Source: PHAA01 sp963665865 (GTDB lineage: Bacteria; Bacillota; Syntrophomonadia; Syntrophomonadales; Syntrophomonadaceae). From it: DNA of 64,000 nt. Positions within the stretch are counted from its first letter, which is position 1; the number at the start of each line of letters is the position of its first letter. Positions 25,593 to 34,400 of the stretch are shown here, piece by piece. A model generated the notes under the pieces. The model saw only the letters and a program-made list of their open reading frames with translations. It searched no databases and was not told the origin of the DNA. The position numbers and the translations under genes were made by a program. Where the stretch lies: positions 248,001 to 312,000 of the forward strand of contig CAXXWF010000001.1 in NCBI GenBank assembly GCA_963665865.2, written 5' to 3'.

Positions 25593-26471
25593 TTGGAAGC
25601 ATTTCTGGCGCAGAATGTGGATGGCTATTATTTGCGCATAATGATTTTTATAGGGATTAATATTATTCTGGCCCTGGGTCTTAACCTGATTACTGGGGTA
25701 ACCGGTCAATTATCGATGGGCCATGCCGGCTTTATGAGCCTGGGTGCCTATACTTCCGCCATCCTTTCGGTGCATTTTGGTACCCCGTTCTTTCTGGCTA
25801 TTATCGCGGGCGCATTGCTGGCGGCTCTGTTCGGCTTCCTGATCGGCATTCCTACCCTGCGTCTGGATGGAGATTACTTGGCGATGGTCACCATTGGATT
25901 TGCAGAAATAATCAGGGTATTTTTTCTCAACTTCGAACCAGGTGGAAAGGCAGTGGGTTTTTCCGGCATACCCCAGGAAACAACATTTACGACGGTGTGG
26001 ATAATTGTTATCGTGGTAATAATATTAAACAGTAAGCTGTTCAATTCCCGGGTGGGCCGATCACTGTTTGCCATCCGGGAAAATGAGATAGCCGCTGAAG
26101 CGTGCGGAATAAATACCACCCGTATGAAAGTCCTGGCCTTTACGGTGGGGTCCCTGCTGGGTGGTCTGGGCGGAGGACTTTATGCTCATTATATGTACTA
26201 TATCAATCCCCAGGACTTTGGTTTCATGAAATCTATAGAAATACTTAACATGGTTGTGCTGGGAGGTATGGGCAGTATCCCCGGTACTATCATAGGTGTG
26301 ATAATACTGACCCTGGCTCCGGAAGTGCTGCGGGTGGTAGCTGAATACCGCCTCCTGGTTTATGGAGCTTTACTGGTAATCTTGATGATATTCCGCCCCA
26401 ATGGGCTTCTGGGTGATGTACGCATTTACGACCTGAAAAAACGGTGGGGCAAAAAAGAGGTGAAAATATGA
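25593..26471 (+). CDS. livM: branched-chain amino acid ABC transporter permease LivM
   Basis: A 292-residue partner permease with the LivM pattern LGLNLITGVTGQLSMGHAGF and VLGGMGSIPGTIIG. It starts with TTG 10 bases after livH, with a GGTGA ribosome binding site. Its stop overlaps the livG start by ATGA. Confidence 0.93.
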   Translation: MEAFLAQNVDGYYLRIMIFIGINIILALGLNLITGVTGQLSMGHAGFMSLGAYTSAILSVHFGTPFFLAIIAGALLAALFGFLIGIPTLRLDGDYLAMVTIGFAEIIRVFFLNFEPGGKAVGFSGIPQETTFTTVWIIVIVVIILNSKLFNSRVGRSLFAIRENEIAAEACGINTTRMKVLAFTVGSLLGGLGGGLYAHYMYYINPQDFGFMKSIEILNMVVLGGMGSIPGTIIGVIILTLAPEVLRVVAEYRLLVYGALLVILMIFRPNGLLGDVRIYDLKKRWGKKEVKI

Positions 26472-27232
26472 TCATCCTGGAAATGGAAAAAATCAGCCAG
26501 GAATTTGGCGGACTGAGAGCTGTGGACGGAGTAAATCTGAGCATCACTGAAAAAGAGATATTTGGCATTATTGGTCCCAATGGCGCCGGCAAAACTACCT
26601 TGTTTAATATTATTACCGGGATTTATGTTCCTATCGAGGGCAAACTAGTCTTTAAAGGGAAGCAGCTTAACGGGATGGCTCCTCATGATATTGCTCGTCT
26701 GGGAATTGGTCGAACCTTTCAAAACATTCGGCTCTTTGATAAACTCTCCGTCTTGGACAATGTGCGGGTGGGCTGCCATGGAGTTACCCACAGTGGTTTT
26801 TGGAGCGGGATGCTGGGACTGCCGGGCAGCCGTAAAGAAGAAAAGTTGATTCTAACCCGGTCGCAGGAATTGCTGGAAATGGTTGGATTAACCGATAAAC
26901 GTTATGAATATGCTGACAATCTGGCTTATGGTGAACAACGCCGGTTGGAAATAGCCCGAGCTCTGGCCTTGGAACCCTCGCTGCTGCTTCTGGATGAGCC
27001 AGGGGCGGGCATGAACTCGGCAGAAAAGGAAGAACTAATGGGGCTCATTCGCCAAATCCGCGCTGATCGACATTTAACTATAATACTGGTTGAACATGAC
27101 ATGAATCTGGTGATGAACATATGCGAGCGAATTGCGGTGCTTGATTATGGCCGCAAGATAGCCGAAGGAACCCCCAACGAAGTTAAAAACGATGAAAAAG
27201 TAATCCAATCCTACCTCGGAGTTAGTGCATGA
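26468..27232 (+). CDS. livG: branched-chain amino acid ABC transporter ATPase LivG
   Basis: A 254-residue ATP-binding protein with Walker A GPNGAGKTT, the signature region LAYGEQRRLEIARAL, Walker B LLLLDEPGAGMN and the LivG-type FQNIRLFDKLSVLDNV and VEHDMNLVMNIC. The ATG at 26468 sits on the livM stop (ATGA) with AGAGGTGA upstream. A livF gene normally follows for the second ATPase; here an EamA permease does instead. Confidence 0.93.
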   Translation: MIILEMEKISQEFGGLRAVDGVNLSITEKEIFGIIGPNGAGKTTLFNIITGIYVPIEGKLVFKGKQLNGMAPHDIARLGIGRTFQNIRLFDKLSVLDNVRVGCHGVTHSGFWSGMLGLPGSRKEEKLILTRSQELLEMVGLTDKRYEYADNLAYGEQRRLEIARALALEPSLLLLDEPGAGMNSAEKEELMGLIRQIRADRHLTIILVEHDMNLVMNICERIAVLDYGRKIAEGTPNEVKNDEKVIQSYLGVSA

Positions 27233-28098
27233 GGAAAAGCCCCATTTATCTGGCGATTTTCTTTTCCGTCCTCTGTATGTCGACTTCCTCCATAATAATA
27301 CGCTATTGTTCGGCACCGGCCCTGATAATATCACTCTATCGGGTGATATTTACCATGGGGATAGCCGGCGTCTTGGGCAGCACAGCGCCAGCCGGCATTA
27401 AAGAGCTTTCCCGACGGGATTTTTTCTACATAATCGGCGCTGGGGTATTTTTGGCCCTGCACTTGGGCTTTTGGATTACTTCCCTCAGCTACACCAGCAT
27501 ATCTAGTTCCGTGTTGTTTACCAACCTGCAGGTTATATTCGTACTCATATTTTCTGCTCTTTTATTAAAAGAAAGAGTAAACCGCTGGGTTACCATCGGC
27601 ATTCTGACGGCCCTGCTGGGCAGCCTGCTTATTGTTCAGGGGGATCTGCAATCGGGAAAATTTCTAGGTGACATGCTGGCCTTGTTGAGCGGACTTTTTG
27701 TGGCCTTCTATTTCATTATTGGCAGAAACGTCCGCGCCCGGGTGGATGTCTGGACTTATACCGCGTTGACTGCAGGAGTCGCGGCCGTATTCTTATTAAT
27801 TGGCTGTAACGCAGCCGGACTTAACCTGACAGCTTATCCGCGCCTGGATTGGCTTCTGTTTCTATTGCAGGCGGTAGGGCCCGGTATAGTTGGGCATGCC
27901 TCTCTAAATTGGGCCTTAAAATATGTAAAAGCACCGATAGTATCTGTATCGGTGCTGGGTGAGTCTGTAGGAGCCAGTTTGCTGGCTTTCTTGGTCTTCC
28001 ATGAAGCCTTGGCCTGGTATCAGATGATTGGCGGAATCTTCATCCTGGCAGGTATCTATATCGCCGCCACTCGCGAAAAAGCCTCCGAAATCAAATAA
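27229..28098 (+). CDS. EamA-family (DMT superfamily) permease
   Basis: A 289-residue protein with ten hydrophobic segments arranged as two EamA repeats (second beginning about residue 145). Conserved repeat ends are visible in FALLLKERVNRW-like and FLVFHEALAWYQ segments. These transporters export amino acids or metabolites; the substrate is unknown. It overlaps livG by ATGA, so it is translated with the livHMG transcript, which hints at a linked amino acid role such as efflux of excess branched-chain amino acids. Confidence 0.87.
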   Translation: MRKSPIYLAIFFSVLCMSTSSIIIRYCSAPALIISLYRVIFTMGIAGVLGSTAPAGIKELSRRDFFYIIGAGVFLALHLGFWITSLSYTSISSSVLFTNLQVIFVLIFSALLLKERVNRWVTIGILTALLGSLLIVQGDLQSGKFLGDMLALLSGLFVAFYFIIGRNVRARVDVWTYTALTAGVAAVFLLIGCNAAGLNLTAYPRLDWLLFLLQAVGPGIVGHASLNWALKYVKAPIVSVSVLGESVGASLLAFLVFHEALAWYQMIGGIFILAGIYIAATREKASEIK

Positions 28099-28114
28099 AC
28101 GCGGACAGGTCTGG

Positions 28115-28183
28115 GACAAGGGGACAGGTCCACTGTCCCACAATTCAAATCCAGTCGTGGGACAGTGGACCTGCCCCCTTGTC
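28115..28183. repeat. dispersed palindromic repeat, copy 2
   Basis: Arms of 27 bases at 28115-28141 and 28157-28183 are inverted copies with one difference; they start GACAAGGGGACAGGTCCACT. The same element occurs at 9880-9948. Here it fills the gap between two convergent genes and would act as a two-way terminator-like hairpin. Confidence 0.88.
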
Positions 28184-28196
28184 TATTCGGTCTTAC

Positions 28197-29192
28197 TTAC
28201 TTATACAGCTGGGTCCAGGTGGTTCCGGGGTAGTAGTGTTCTACTATTTCTTTGGCCATTGTGCCTTCCTGAGCCATAGTAAAGGCTCCCCACTGTTCCA
28301 TGCCGCAGCCATGGCCCCAGCCTTTGCCTTTGAAAACCACATTGTTTCCTTCTACAGTAATACTGGTAAAATAAGTGGAGAACAATTTGTCAAAGCCCAC
28401 CTTTTCACGCAGATCCACCCCGGCGATAGAAGCTGATCCGGCTGTAACCGTTAATGCACGTCCGGAAGGCCCCTTTTGTCCAACTTTAATATCGTCCAGT
28501 GAACCGGCTTTGGATCCCATTATATTCTTAATTGTGCTCTTAGGAATCTTCACAGTCCAATCGCGATATTTCTCGGGAGCGTTTTTCAGCCCATTGGTGG
28601 CAACGGGGACAATATAGGCAGAAGCCTTGTCCGCAAGTTTGGGAAAGCCTTCTTCGATACTGGCGGTCATATCTGGAGATACGGAGTGAAACTCAGCATA
28701 CACGAATTTACCGTTATAGGTTAGAATCTGCCCTCTGGTTTCCTCTACAGCTTTGGATATTTCGGGAGTAATTTGCTTGGTATCATAGGCTTGAAATTCA
28801 GTATGATCATCGCTGGCATCAGTTCCATGTTTTTGCTGGGTGCCATGCTCATAATTGATCAAGGCTAGGGTCATGGTGCGGGCTACGATGGCTTGAGCCT
28901 TCAATGCTTCCATTGGGAATTTTGGCCCTATCTCAGCGGCAACTACCCCCTTTAGGTATTCTTCCAACTTAAGTTGTTCTTTTTTGCCGGTAGCACTACG
29001 GTAAAGGGTTATAGTAGGTTCTGCCGTATACTTGGACACTTCGGGAGCCAGTGGTACCGAAGCCTTTTGCCCGGGTGTTGGAGTCAGATCAGGCTTTTTT
29101 GCCGCTTGATTACATCCCGTCACAGAGAATGAGGATAGGAGCAGGATGATCAGAAGCAATGATGTCAGCTTGCCCATTCGATTTTTCCTCAA
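28197..29192 (-). CDS. SpoIID/LytB-domain lipoprotein
   Basis: A 331-residue protein with a lipoprotein signal peptide (VTGC, Cys27) and a SpoIID domain from about residue 70: LEEYLKGVVAAEIGPKFP, KAQAIVARTM and the terminal KGWGHGCGMEQWGA, which is characteristic. SpoIID is a lytic transglycosylase that strips peptidoglycan during engulfment. This paralogue is lipid anchored rather than held by a membrane helix, so it may act in sporulation or general wall turnover. It starts with TTG, six bases after GGAGAG. Confidence 0.88.
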   Translation of the reverse strand: MRKNRMGKLTSLLLIILLLSSFSVTGCNQAAKKPDLTPTPGQKASVPLAPEVSKYTAEPTITLYRSATGKKEQLKLEEYLKGVVAAEIGPKFPMEALKAQAIVARTMTLALINYEHGTQQKHGTDASDDHTEFQAYDTKQITPEISKAVEETRGQILTYNGKFVYAEFHSVSPDMTASIEEGFPKLADKASAYIVPVATNGLKNAPEKYRDWTVKIPKSTIKNIMGSKAGSLDDIKVGQKGPSGRALTVTAGSASIAGVDLREKVGFDKLFSTYFTSITVEGNNVVFKGKGWGHGCGMEQWGAFTMAQEGTMAKEIVEHYYPGTTWTQLYK

Positions 29193-29309
29193 GACAATCT
29201 CTCCTTTAATATATTTTCAAGTTTGCCTTTAGTCTTTACTTAAGAGTAAATTGTTATAACTGGCAAACTCAGGTATAATTTGGGCGAGAAAATAATGGAG
29301 GATAATTAA

Positions 29310-29768
29310 ATGCACATTGTTCTGGTGGAACCGGAGATACCACAAAATACAGGGAACATAGCCCGCACTTGCGCCTTAACTGGCACTACGCTGCATTTGG
29401 TCAAGCCATTGGGATTTTCCTTGGAAGATCGTTATTTGAAAAGAGCGGGACTTGATTACTGGGATAAAGTTGAAGTTAGGCTATGGGAGAGTATCGCTGA
29501 GTTTTTCGCGAGTTTCCGTGGATATAGATTTTATCTGGCCACTACCCATGCCCCTAGGGCCTATCACGAGTATAAATACGAGCAGGATGACGTTTTTATA
29601 TTTGGACGGGAGACCCGCGGACTGTCGCCTGACCTGCTGGCAGCTTACCCGGATAACCAGATTAAAATACCTATGTTGGACATAGGGCGCTCTCTGAATC
29701 TGGCTAATTCAGCAGCTATTATTCTATTTGAAGCCTTACGGCAAGTTGGCTATCCTGGGCTAAAATAA
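29310..29768 (+). CDS. trmL: tRNA (cytidine/uridine-34 2'-O)-methyltransferase TrmL
   Basis: A 152-residue SPOUT methyltransferase that methylates the wobble ribose of some leucine tRNAs. It starts MHIVLVEPEIPQNTGNIART and has the knot motifs FGRETRGLS and IPMLDIGRSLNLANSAAI. The length is exactly that of the family. The ATG follows GGAGG. A strong terminator lies right after the stop. Confidence 0.94.
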   Translation: MHIVLVEPEIPQNTGNIARTCALTGTTLHLVKPLGFSLEDRYLKRAGLDYWDKVEVRLWESIAEFFASFRGYRFYLATTHAPRAYHEYKYEQDDVFIFGRETRGLSPDLLAAYPDNQIKIPMLDIGRSLNLANSAAIILFEALRQVGYPGLK

Positions 29769-29793
29769 AAAAACTCCCGCAGGAGTTTTTTTG
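29768..29793. terminator. bidirectional terminator between trmL and ferredoxin
   Basis: AAAAAACTCC (29768-29777) pairs with GGAGTTTTTT (29782-29791) over a CGCA loop. With A-runs on one side and T-runs on the other it works in both directions, serving the convergent trmL and ferredoxin genes. Confidence 0.92.
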
Positions 29794-29819
29794 ATACCGT
29801 ATCTATTTATGAATACAGG

Positions 29820-29996
29820 CTATTCTTCAACCGGTATTGGTGCCTCTACCGGGCAGATATCGGCACAAGAACCGCAATCAGTACACAGTTCGGGATTAAT
29901 CAAATATTTGTCTTCGCCTTCAGAAATAGCATCCACCGGACACTCTTCCAGACAGAGACCACAGGCAATGCATTCGTCTGTAATTACGTAGGCCAT
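29820..29996 (-). CDS. fdx: 2[4Fe-4S] ferredoxin
   Basis: A 58-residue clostridial-type ferredoxin, an electron carrier of anaerobic metabolism. Two complete CxxCxxCxxxCP motifs are present: Cys9-12-15-19 (CIACGLCLEECP) and Cys38-41-44-48 (CTDCGSCADICP). The ATG at 29994-29996 follows AAAGGAGG (30004-30011). It has its own perfect promoter and terminator, so it is a monocistronic, probably abundant gene. The family is unmistakable despite the short length. Confidence 0.95.
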   Translation of the reverse strand: MAYVITDECIACGLCLEECPVDAISEGEDKYLINPELCTDCGSCADICPVEAPIPVEE

Positions 29997-30034
29997 ATTG
30001 TTCGCCTCCTTTACTACTAGAAATCAATACTAGC

Positions 30035-30063
30035 ATTATAGATAACCGATATTTTTTTGTCAA
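30035..30063 (-). promoter_or_regulatory. consensus sigma-A promoter of the ferredoxin gene
   Basis: Read on the minus strand, TTGACA (30063-30058), exactly 17 bases, then TATAAT (30040-30035): a perfect match to the vegetative consensus, about 40 bases upstream of the ferredoxin start. Confidence 0.9.
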
Positions 30064-30173
30064 TTTAGTGAAAAATTTAATTTGTTGACTACTATAATAT
30101 TGAAAAATCTAATCATGCTGGTTTATGGTATTATACAAGTGCATGGACTTTTATTCAACAGGGGATTTAAAAT

Positions 30174-30806
30174 ATGCGATGTATCATTTTAGCCAATGGG
30201 GAATATGGGGAAATAGAGGCCTACCGCAAAGTATTTCAGGACGGCGATGCCATATTATGTGCCGACGGTGGAGCCAATTATGCCTATGAAATGGGTATTG
30301 TGCCAGCTGCCATAATCGGGGATTTGGATTCTATCCGGCCTGAGGTCCAAGAATATTACAAAACCTGCCATGTCAGGTTTCAAAAATATTCGCCGCACAA
30401 AGATTTTACCGATATGCAGTTGGTTCTAAAGACCGCCCTGGAATGGGGAGCGGAGGAGATCATCCTGCTCGGAACCCTCGGCAAACGTCTCGATCATACG
30501 CTGGCTAACCTCTACTCAGGGATTGATCTGGTGAGAAGAGGTATCAAGTTGAGTCACTATACCCCCGAATATTGGGTTCATATTATCAACCAGGATATTG
30601 TCATCGAGGGTCGCCCTGGCGACCTGGTATCGGTTCTGACCCTGACCGATGAGGCCTACGGGGTTAGCGAGGTAGGTTTTGAATACACCCTGACTGATGC
30701 AGCGATGGAGAAGAGCAAACCTTATGGCATTTCCAATGTTTTGGTGGGCCAGCATGGAACCGTTGGTGTACAGTCAGGTATACTAGCTGTTTTTCATTAT
30801 ATATAA
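30174..30806 (+). CDS. thiN: thiamine pyrophosphokinase
   Basis: A 210-residue enzyme that converts thiamine to thiamine diphosphate. Family signs are the opening CIILANGEYG, CADGGANYAYEMGIVPAAIIGDLDS in two adjacent blocks, the metal/substrate motif HKDFTDMQLVL, and LGTLGKRLDHTLAN. No thiamine riboswitch is seen upstream. It is upstream of, but separated by 120 bases from, cdaA. Confidence 0.93.
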   Translation: MRCIILANGEYGEIEAYRKVFQDGDAILCADGGANYAYEMGIVPAAIIGDLDSIRPEVQEYYKTCHVRFQKYSPHKDFTDMQLVLKTALEWGAEEIILLGTLGKRLDHTLANLYSGIDLVRRGIKLSHYTPEYWVHIINQDIVIEGRPGDLVSVLTLTDEAYGVSEVGFEYTLTDAAMEKSKPYGISNVLVGQHGTVGVQSGILAVFHYI

Positions 30807-30926
30807 TGAAACATAATATTTGCGATAATTAGGATAGCTTTTTTTAATACTATGATATATCCTAGGCAAATGGGAAAAATAACTGGATCAAATAATAGTA
30901 GATAGAACAGTTTTTGGGATGCTTAG

Positions 30927-31838
30927 TTGAATATATTGCCGTTTAAATATATGCCAAAGGATGGGAAAGTTTTGGATTTAAATTTCTTATCCGGGGTATT
31001 TGCCAGTCCCTGGAACATCTTACGCAGTCTTATTGATATAGCGATTGTGGCTTACGTATTTTATCGACTGCTGAGCCTGATCAAAGGAAGCCGAGCCGAA
31101 CAGTTGCTCAAGGGCTTGTTTATTCTGCTGATCTTTTCAGCAGTAGTAACCTATTTACAATTGGACATGGTCAACTGGCTCTTAGAGAAGTTGTGGATTG
31201 TCTTTGCGATAACCCTGCCTATCGTCTTCCAGCCGGAGCTCAGACGTTTTCTGGAGCAGCTGGGGCGAGGCAGATTCTTTGTCAGTTCCACTTCTCTCGA
31301 AAAAATAGATAGCAACCATATTGTAGTTGATGAGATCGTTACCGCGGTAAAGGTAATGTCCAAGGAGCGGGTTGGAGCCTTAATAATAATCGCCCGCGAG
31401 AACGACATTGAAGAATATCTGGACAGCGGAACCAGAATGGATTCGCTGGTTTCGGCGGGGCTTTTGATAAACATTTTCGTCCCCAACACCCCTCTGCACG
31501 ACGGAGCCGTAATTATCAAAGAGGGGCGAATTCAGAGTTCGGCCTGTTTTCTGCCCCTGAGCAGTAATCCGGCCATTGATGGGAGATTAGGTACCCGGCA
31601 TCGAGCTGGCCTGGGGATTTCGGAAGTATCCGATGCCCTCTCGATCATAGTGTCGGAAGAGACCGGAGCGGTATCCATTGCCCGGGAAGGCAGATTGGTC
31701 CGCTATTTGGACGAACAAGGACTTCGCGACATGCTGGAGGACGAACTGATAACCCAAGGAATTCGCCGAGACAGCTTCTGGAGGAGGTGGTCCAACGATG
31801 GTCGACAAGAATCTAAAAAGAAAAAAGACCGGGCTTAG
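30927..31838 (+). CDS. cdaA: diadenylate cyclase CdaA
   Basis: Membrane-bound cyclase that makes c-di-AMP from two ATP. The 303-residue protein has three N-terminal membrane segments and a DAC domain with the catalytic DGA in PLHDGAVII and RHR in GTRHRAGLGISE. The start (TTG at 30927) is uncertain because the ribosome binding site is weak; in-frame ATGs occur at 30951 and 30961. It overlaps cdaR and heads the conserved cdaA-cdaR-glmM cluster. Confidence 0.93.
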   Translation: MNILPFKYMPKDGKVLDLNFLSGVFASPWNILRSLIDIAIVAYVFYRLLSLIKGSRAEQLLKGLFILLIFSAVVTYLQLDMVNWLLEKLWIVFAITLPIVFQPELRRFLEQLGRGRFFVSSTSLEKIDSNHIVVDEIVTAVKVMSKERVGALIIIARENDIEEYLDSGTRMDSLVSAGLLINIFVPNTPLHDGAVIIKEGRIQSSACFLPLSSNPAIDGRLGTRHRAGLGISEVSDALSIIVSEETGAVSIAREGRLVRYLDEQGLRDMLEDELITQGIRRDSFWRRWSNDGRQESKKKKDRA

Positions 31839-32730
31839 AATAGCCTCTGTAATAATGTCACTCCTACTATGGTTTTATGTGATAAATCAAGGTAATGTGG
31901 CCTCTAGCGGCAATGTAATTGAGGTGGACCTGCAATATCACAACACACCGGCTGATTTAAATGTAACTGGACCCCAGAAAGTAGCTGTGAAACGATGGGG
32001 TTCATTCCACGGGGCAGCGGATATCACCGCGTATGTTGATCTCTCTGGACTGGGCAAAGGTGTATATCAACTTCCGGTCAAATTGGATACAGTCGCGGGA
32101 GCCATGTTTACGACGGTGCAGCCTACCAAGGTCGAGGTGACCCTTGAAGAACTGGGGGAAAAGGTACTTAGCATTAAACATGAAGTGAAACAAAATCCAC
32201 CCACCGGGTACCAACTCTCCCAGGCCCTGCTATCCCCTGATCGCTGCCTAATTAAGGGGGATGCAGAGGCGATAGCCAAAGTCACAGTGGTGGTGGCACC
32301 AATCGACCTGGGTAACATAAAAGACATAGCAACCGTTAAATCTACCCTGCAGGCTCGTGATGTCAACGGCAAAACTGTTACCGAAGGAATTCAGATTGTG
32401 CCGGCCACAATTAATGTAAATGTAGTACTGGAGAAAAAGCAGCTTAGTAAAAAAGTAAACCTTAAACCTCAGTTTACTGGTGTTTTAGCTGATGGCTTCA
32501 GTATGGGAGCAGTTACGAGCGACCCGCTTCAGGTCAGCATTCTGGGTGATCAAAGCTTGGTGGAAGCCATAAATGAAATTGCCACTAAACCAATCGATGT
32601 AAGCGGCAAGTCGGAAGATTTCACCCAAGTGATAGATCTGGTTCAACCGGATGGTATCGTGGTAGTACCAACCAAGGTTACCATTCAGGTCAAAATAGCG
32701 AAAACGGTCGTAAGTGGAGTTAAACCATGA
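31798..32730 (+). CDS. cdaR: CdaA regulator CdaR (YbbR domains)
   Basis: A 310-residue protein with an N-terminal membrane anchor (about residues 13-29) and extracellular YbbR repeats. In the family it binds CdaA and modulates c-di-AMP synthesis. Its ATG lies 41 bases inside the end of cdaA, with AGGAGGTGG just upstream. Its stop overlaps the next gene by ATGA. Confidence 0.9.
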   Translation: MVDKNLKRKKTGLRIASVIMSLLLWFYVINQGNVASSGNVIEVDLQYHNTPADLNVTGPQKVAVKRWGSFHGAADITAYVDLSGLGKGVYQLPVKLDTVAGAMFTTVQPTKVEVTLEELGEKVLSIKHEVKQNPPTGYQLSQALLSPDRCLIKGDAEAIAKVTVVVAPIDLGNIKDIATVKSTLQARDVNGKTVTEGIQIVPATINVNVVLEKKQLSKKVNLKPQFTGVLADGFSMGAVTSDPLQVSILGDQSLVEAINEIATKPIDVSGKSEDFTQVIDLVQPDGIVVVPTKVTIQVKIAKTVVSGVKP

Positions 32731-34382
32731 AGGTTCGTGTCCGCGGTCTGCGAGTGAGTTTAGATTATCGAGAAAAAGAATTGGCCCATCTGGCGGCCCA
32801 ACGCTTAGGTTTAAAAGAAGAGCAGATTATCTCCTGGGAGCTGGTCAAAAGGGCGGTAGATGCACGTAGAGCCATGGTCTGCTTTACTTGTACAGTAGAT
32901 CTGGAGCTGACCGAATCGGCATCAGTATCTCCAGAAGTAATGGCATCGCCTGAAATATCGTATTTGGAAGAACAGCCTATCCCTCAGCCTGTACCGGGCA
33001 GTACTAATCTTCCCCATGCACCGTTGGTGGTAGGGTCAGGTCCGGCTGGGCTTTTTTGTGCCCTGGCTTTGGCGCGCAGAGGCTACCGGCCGGTTGTAAT
33101 TGAGCAGGGGCAAGATATGGAGCGGCGGATTAAGGGAGTGCAAAATTTTTGGAAGTCAGGTATACTCGATAGAAAAACCAATGTTCAATTTGGTGAAGGC
33201 GGAGCCGGAACCTTTTCTGATGGAAAATTAACTACCCGAATAGGCGATTACAGGGTAGACTATGTCTTAAAGACCTTTGTGGAATATGGAGCCAATGCCG
33301 AGATACTGTACCTAAAAAAGCCACATGTGGGCACTGATGTGATTCGCGGGGTGGTTAAAAAAATCCGGCAGGAGATTATCCGGCTGGGAGGCGAATTTTT
33401 CTTTGAAGCCTGCCTGACAGATATAAAAGTTAACAAAGGAGTGCTGCAGAGCATAATAATAAATAGTGAAGAGGAACTGGATTGTTCAGTGCTGGTTTTG
33501 GCCACGGGCAACAGCGCCCGCGATATATACCGACTACTCTATCGCCGCGGAGTGAAGGTCATTCCCAAAGCATTTGCGGTAGGGGTTCGCATCGAACATC
33601 CTCAGGCTATGATAGACGGAATGCAGTATGGAAAATTTGCCGGGCATCCCCGGCTTCCAGCCGCCGACTACCACTTCACTTATCAGGATCGACTTACGAG
33701 CAGATCCTTATATACCTTCTGTATGTGTCCGGGCGGATATGTAGTAGGAGCGTCATCAGAACCTGGGCGTCTGGTAACCAATGGAATGAGTTATTTTAAG
33801 CGGGACAGCGGGGTTGCCAACAGTGCGCTGGTAGTGACTGTATCCCCGGCAGACTGGGGAAACGATGCGCTGGGTGGCATAAAGATGCAAGAGGAATTGG
33901 AAGAGCGGGCCTTCATTATGGGGGGGGCAAACTATAAAGCCCCCGCCCAGTATTTAAATGATTTTTTAGATAACCGCTCCAGCATAGATCTGGATGAATC
34001 AATATCCACCTATGCCCCCGGTGTAACCCCTGCCAACCTAGGCAGTTTGCTGCCTGAAGAGATTAGCGGGGTAATGCGCAGAGGCATAAAAAGCTGGGCT
34101 CAGCGAGCGAATGTCTTTCGCCATACCCAGGCAGTTATGACCGGAGTGGAAACTCGCACTTCAGCACCAGTGCGGATAGAAAGAGATACGAATTATAATG
34201 CGATTGGAATTCCCGGCCTGTATCCCTGTGGGGAAGGGGCAGGTTATGCCGGAGGCATTGTAAGCGCCGCCGTAGACGGCCTCAAAGTGGCTGAGAATAT
34301 TATCGGATGTTACCGGGGACCTACTACCCAAGGGGAAATAAAGAACAGTGGGGTAGTCAGGGGGAGTACTCTGGAAAATTGA
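32727..34382 (+). CDS. FAD-dependent dehydrogenase (COG2509-type)
   Basis: A 551-residue flavoprotein. After an N-terminal domain of about 90 residues it shows the FAD-binding VVGSGPAGLFCALALARRG and the conserved QFGEGGAGTFSDGKL. The C-terminal YPCGEGAGYAGGIVSAAVDG closes the FAD site. The reaction is unknown. It sits between cdaR and glmM, overlapping cdaR, a place where B. subtilis has no gene; this arrangement is seen in other Clostridia from memory. It may be cotranscribed simply by convenience. Confidence 0.85.
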   Translation: MKVRVRGLRVSLDYREKELAHLAAQRLGLKEEQIISWELVKRAVDARRAMVCFTCTVDLELTESASVSPEVMASPEISYLEEQPIPQPVPGSTNLPHAPLVVGSGPAGLFCALALARRGYRPVVIEQGQDMERRIKGVQNFWKSGILDRKTNVQFGEGGAGTFSDGKLTTRIGDYRVDYVLKTFVEYGANAEILYLKKPHVGTDVIRGVVKKIRQEIIRLGGEFFFEACLTDIKVNKGVLQSIIINSEEELDCSVLVLATGNSARDIYRLLYRRGVKVIPKAFAVGVRIEHPQAMIDGMQYGKFAGHPRLPAADYHFTYQDRLTSRSLYTFCMCPGGYVVGASSEPGRLVTNGMSYFKRDSGVANSALVVTVSPADWGNDALGGIKMQEELEERAFIMGGANYKAPAQYLNDFLDNRSSIDLDESISTYAPGVTPANLGSLLPEEISGVMRRGIKSWAQRANVFRHTQAVMTGVETRTSAPVRIERDTNYNAIGIPGLYPCGEGAGYAGGIVSAAVDGLKVAENIIGCYRGPTTQGEIKNSGVVRGSTLEN

Positions 34383-34400
34383 CTTATGGAGGTAGAAATA

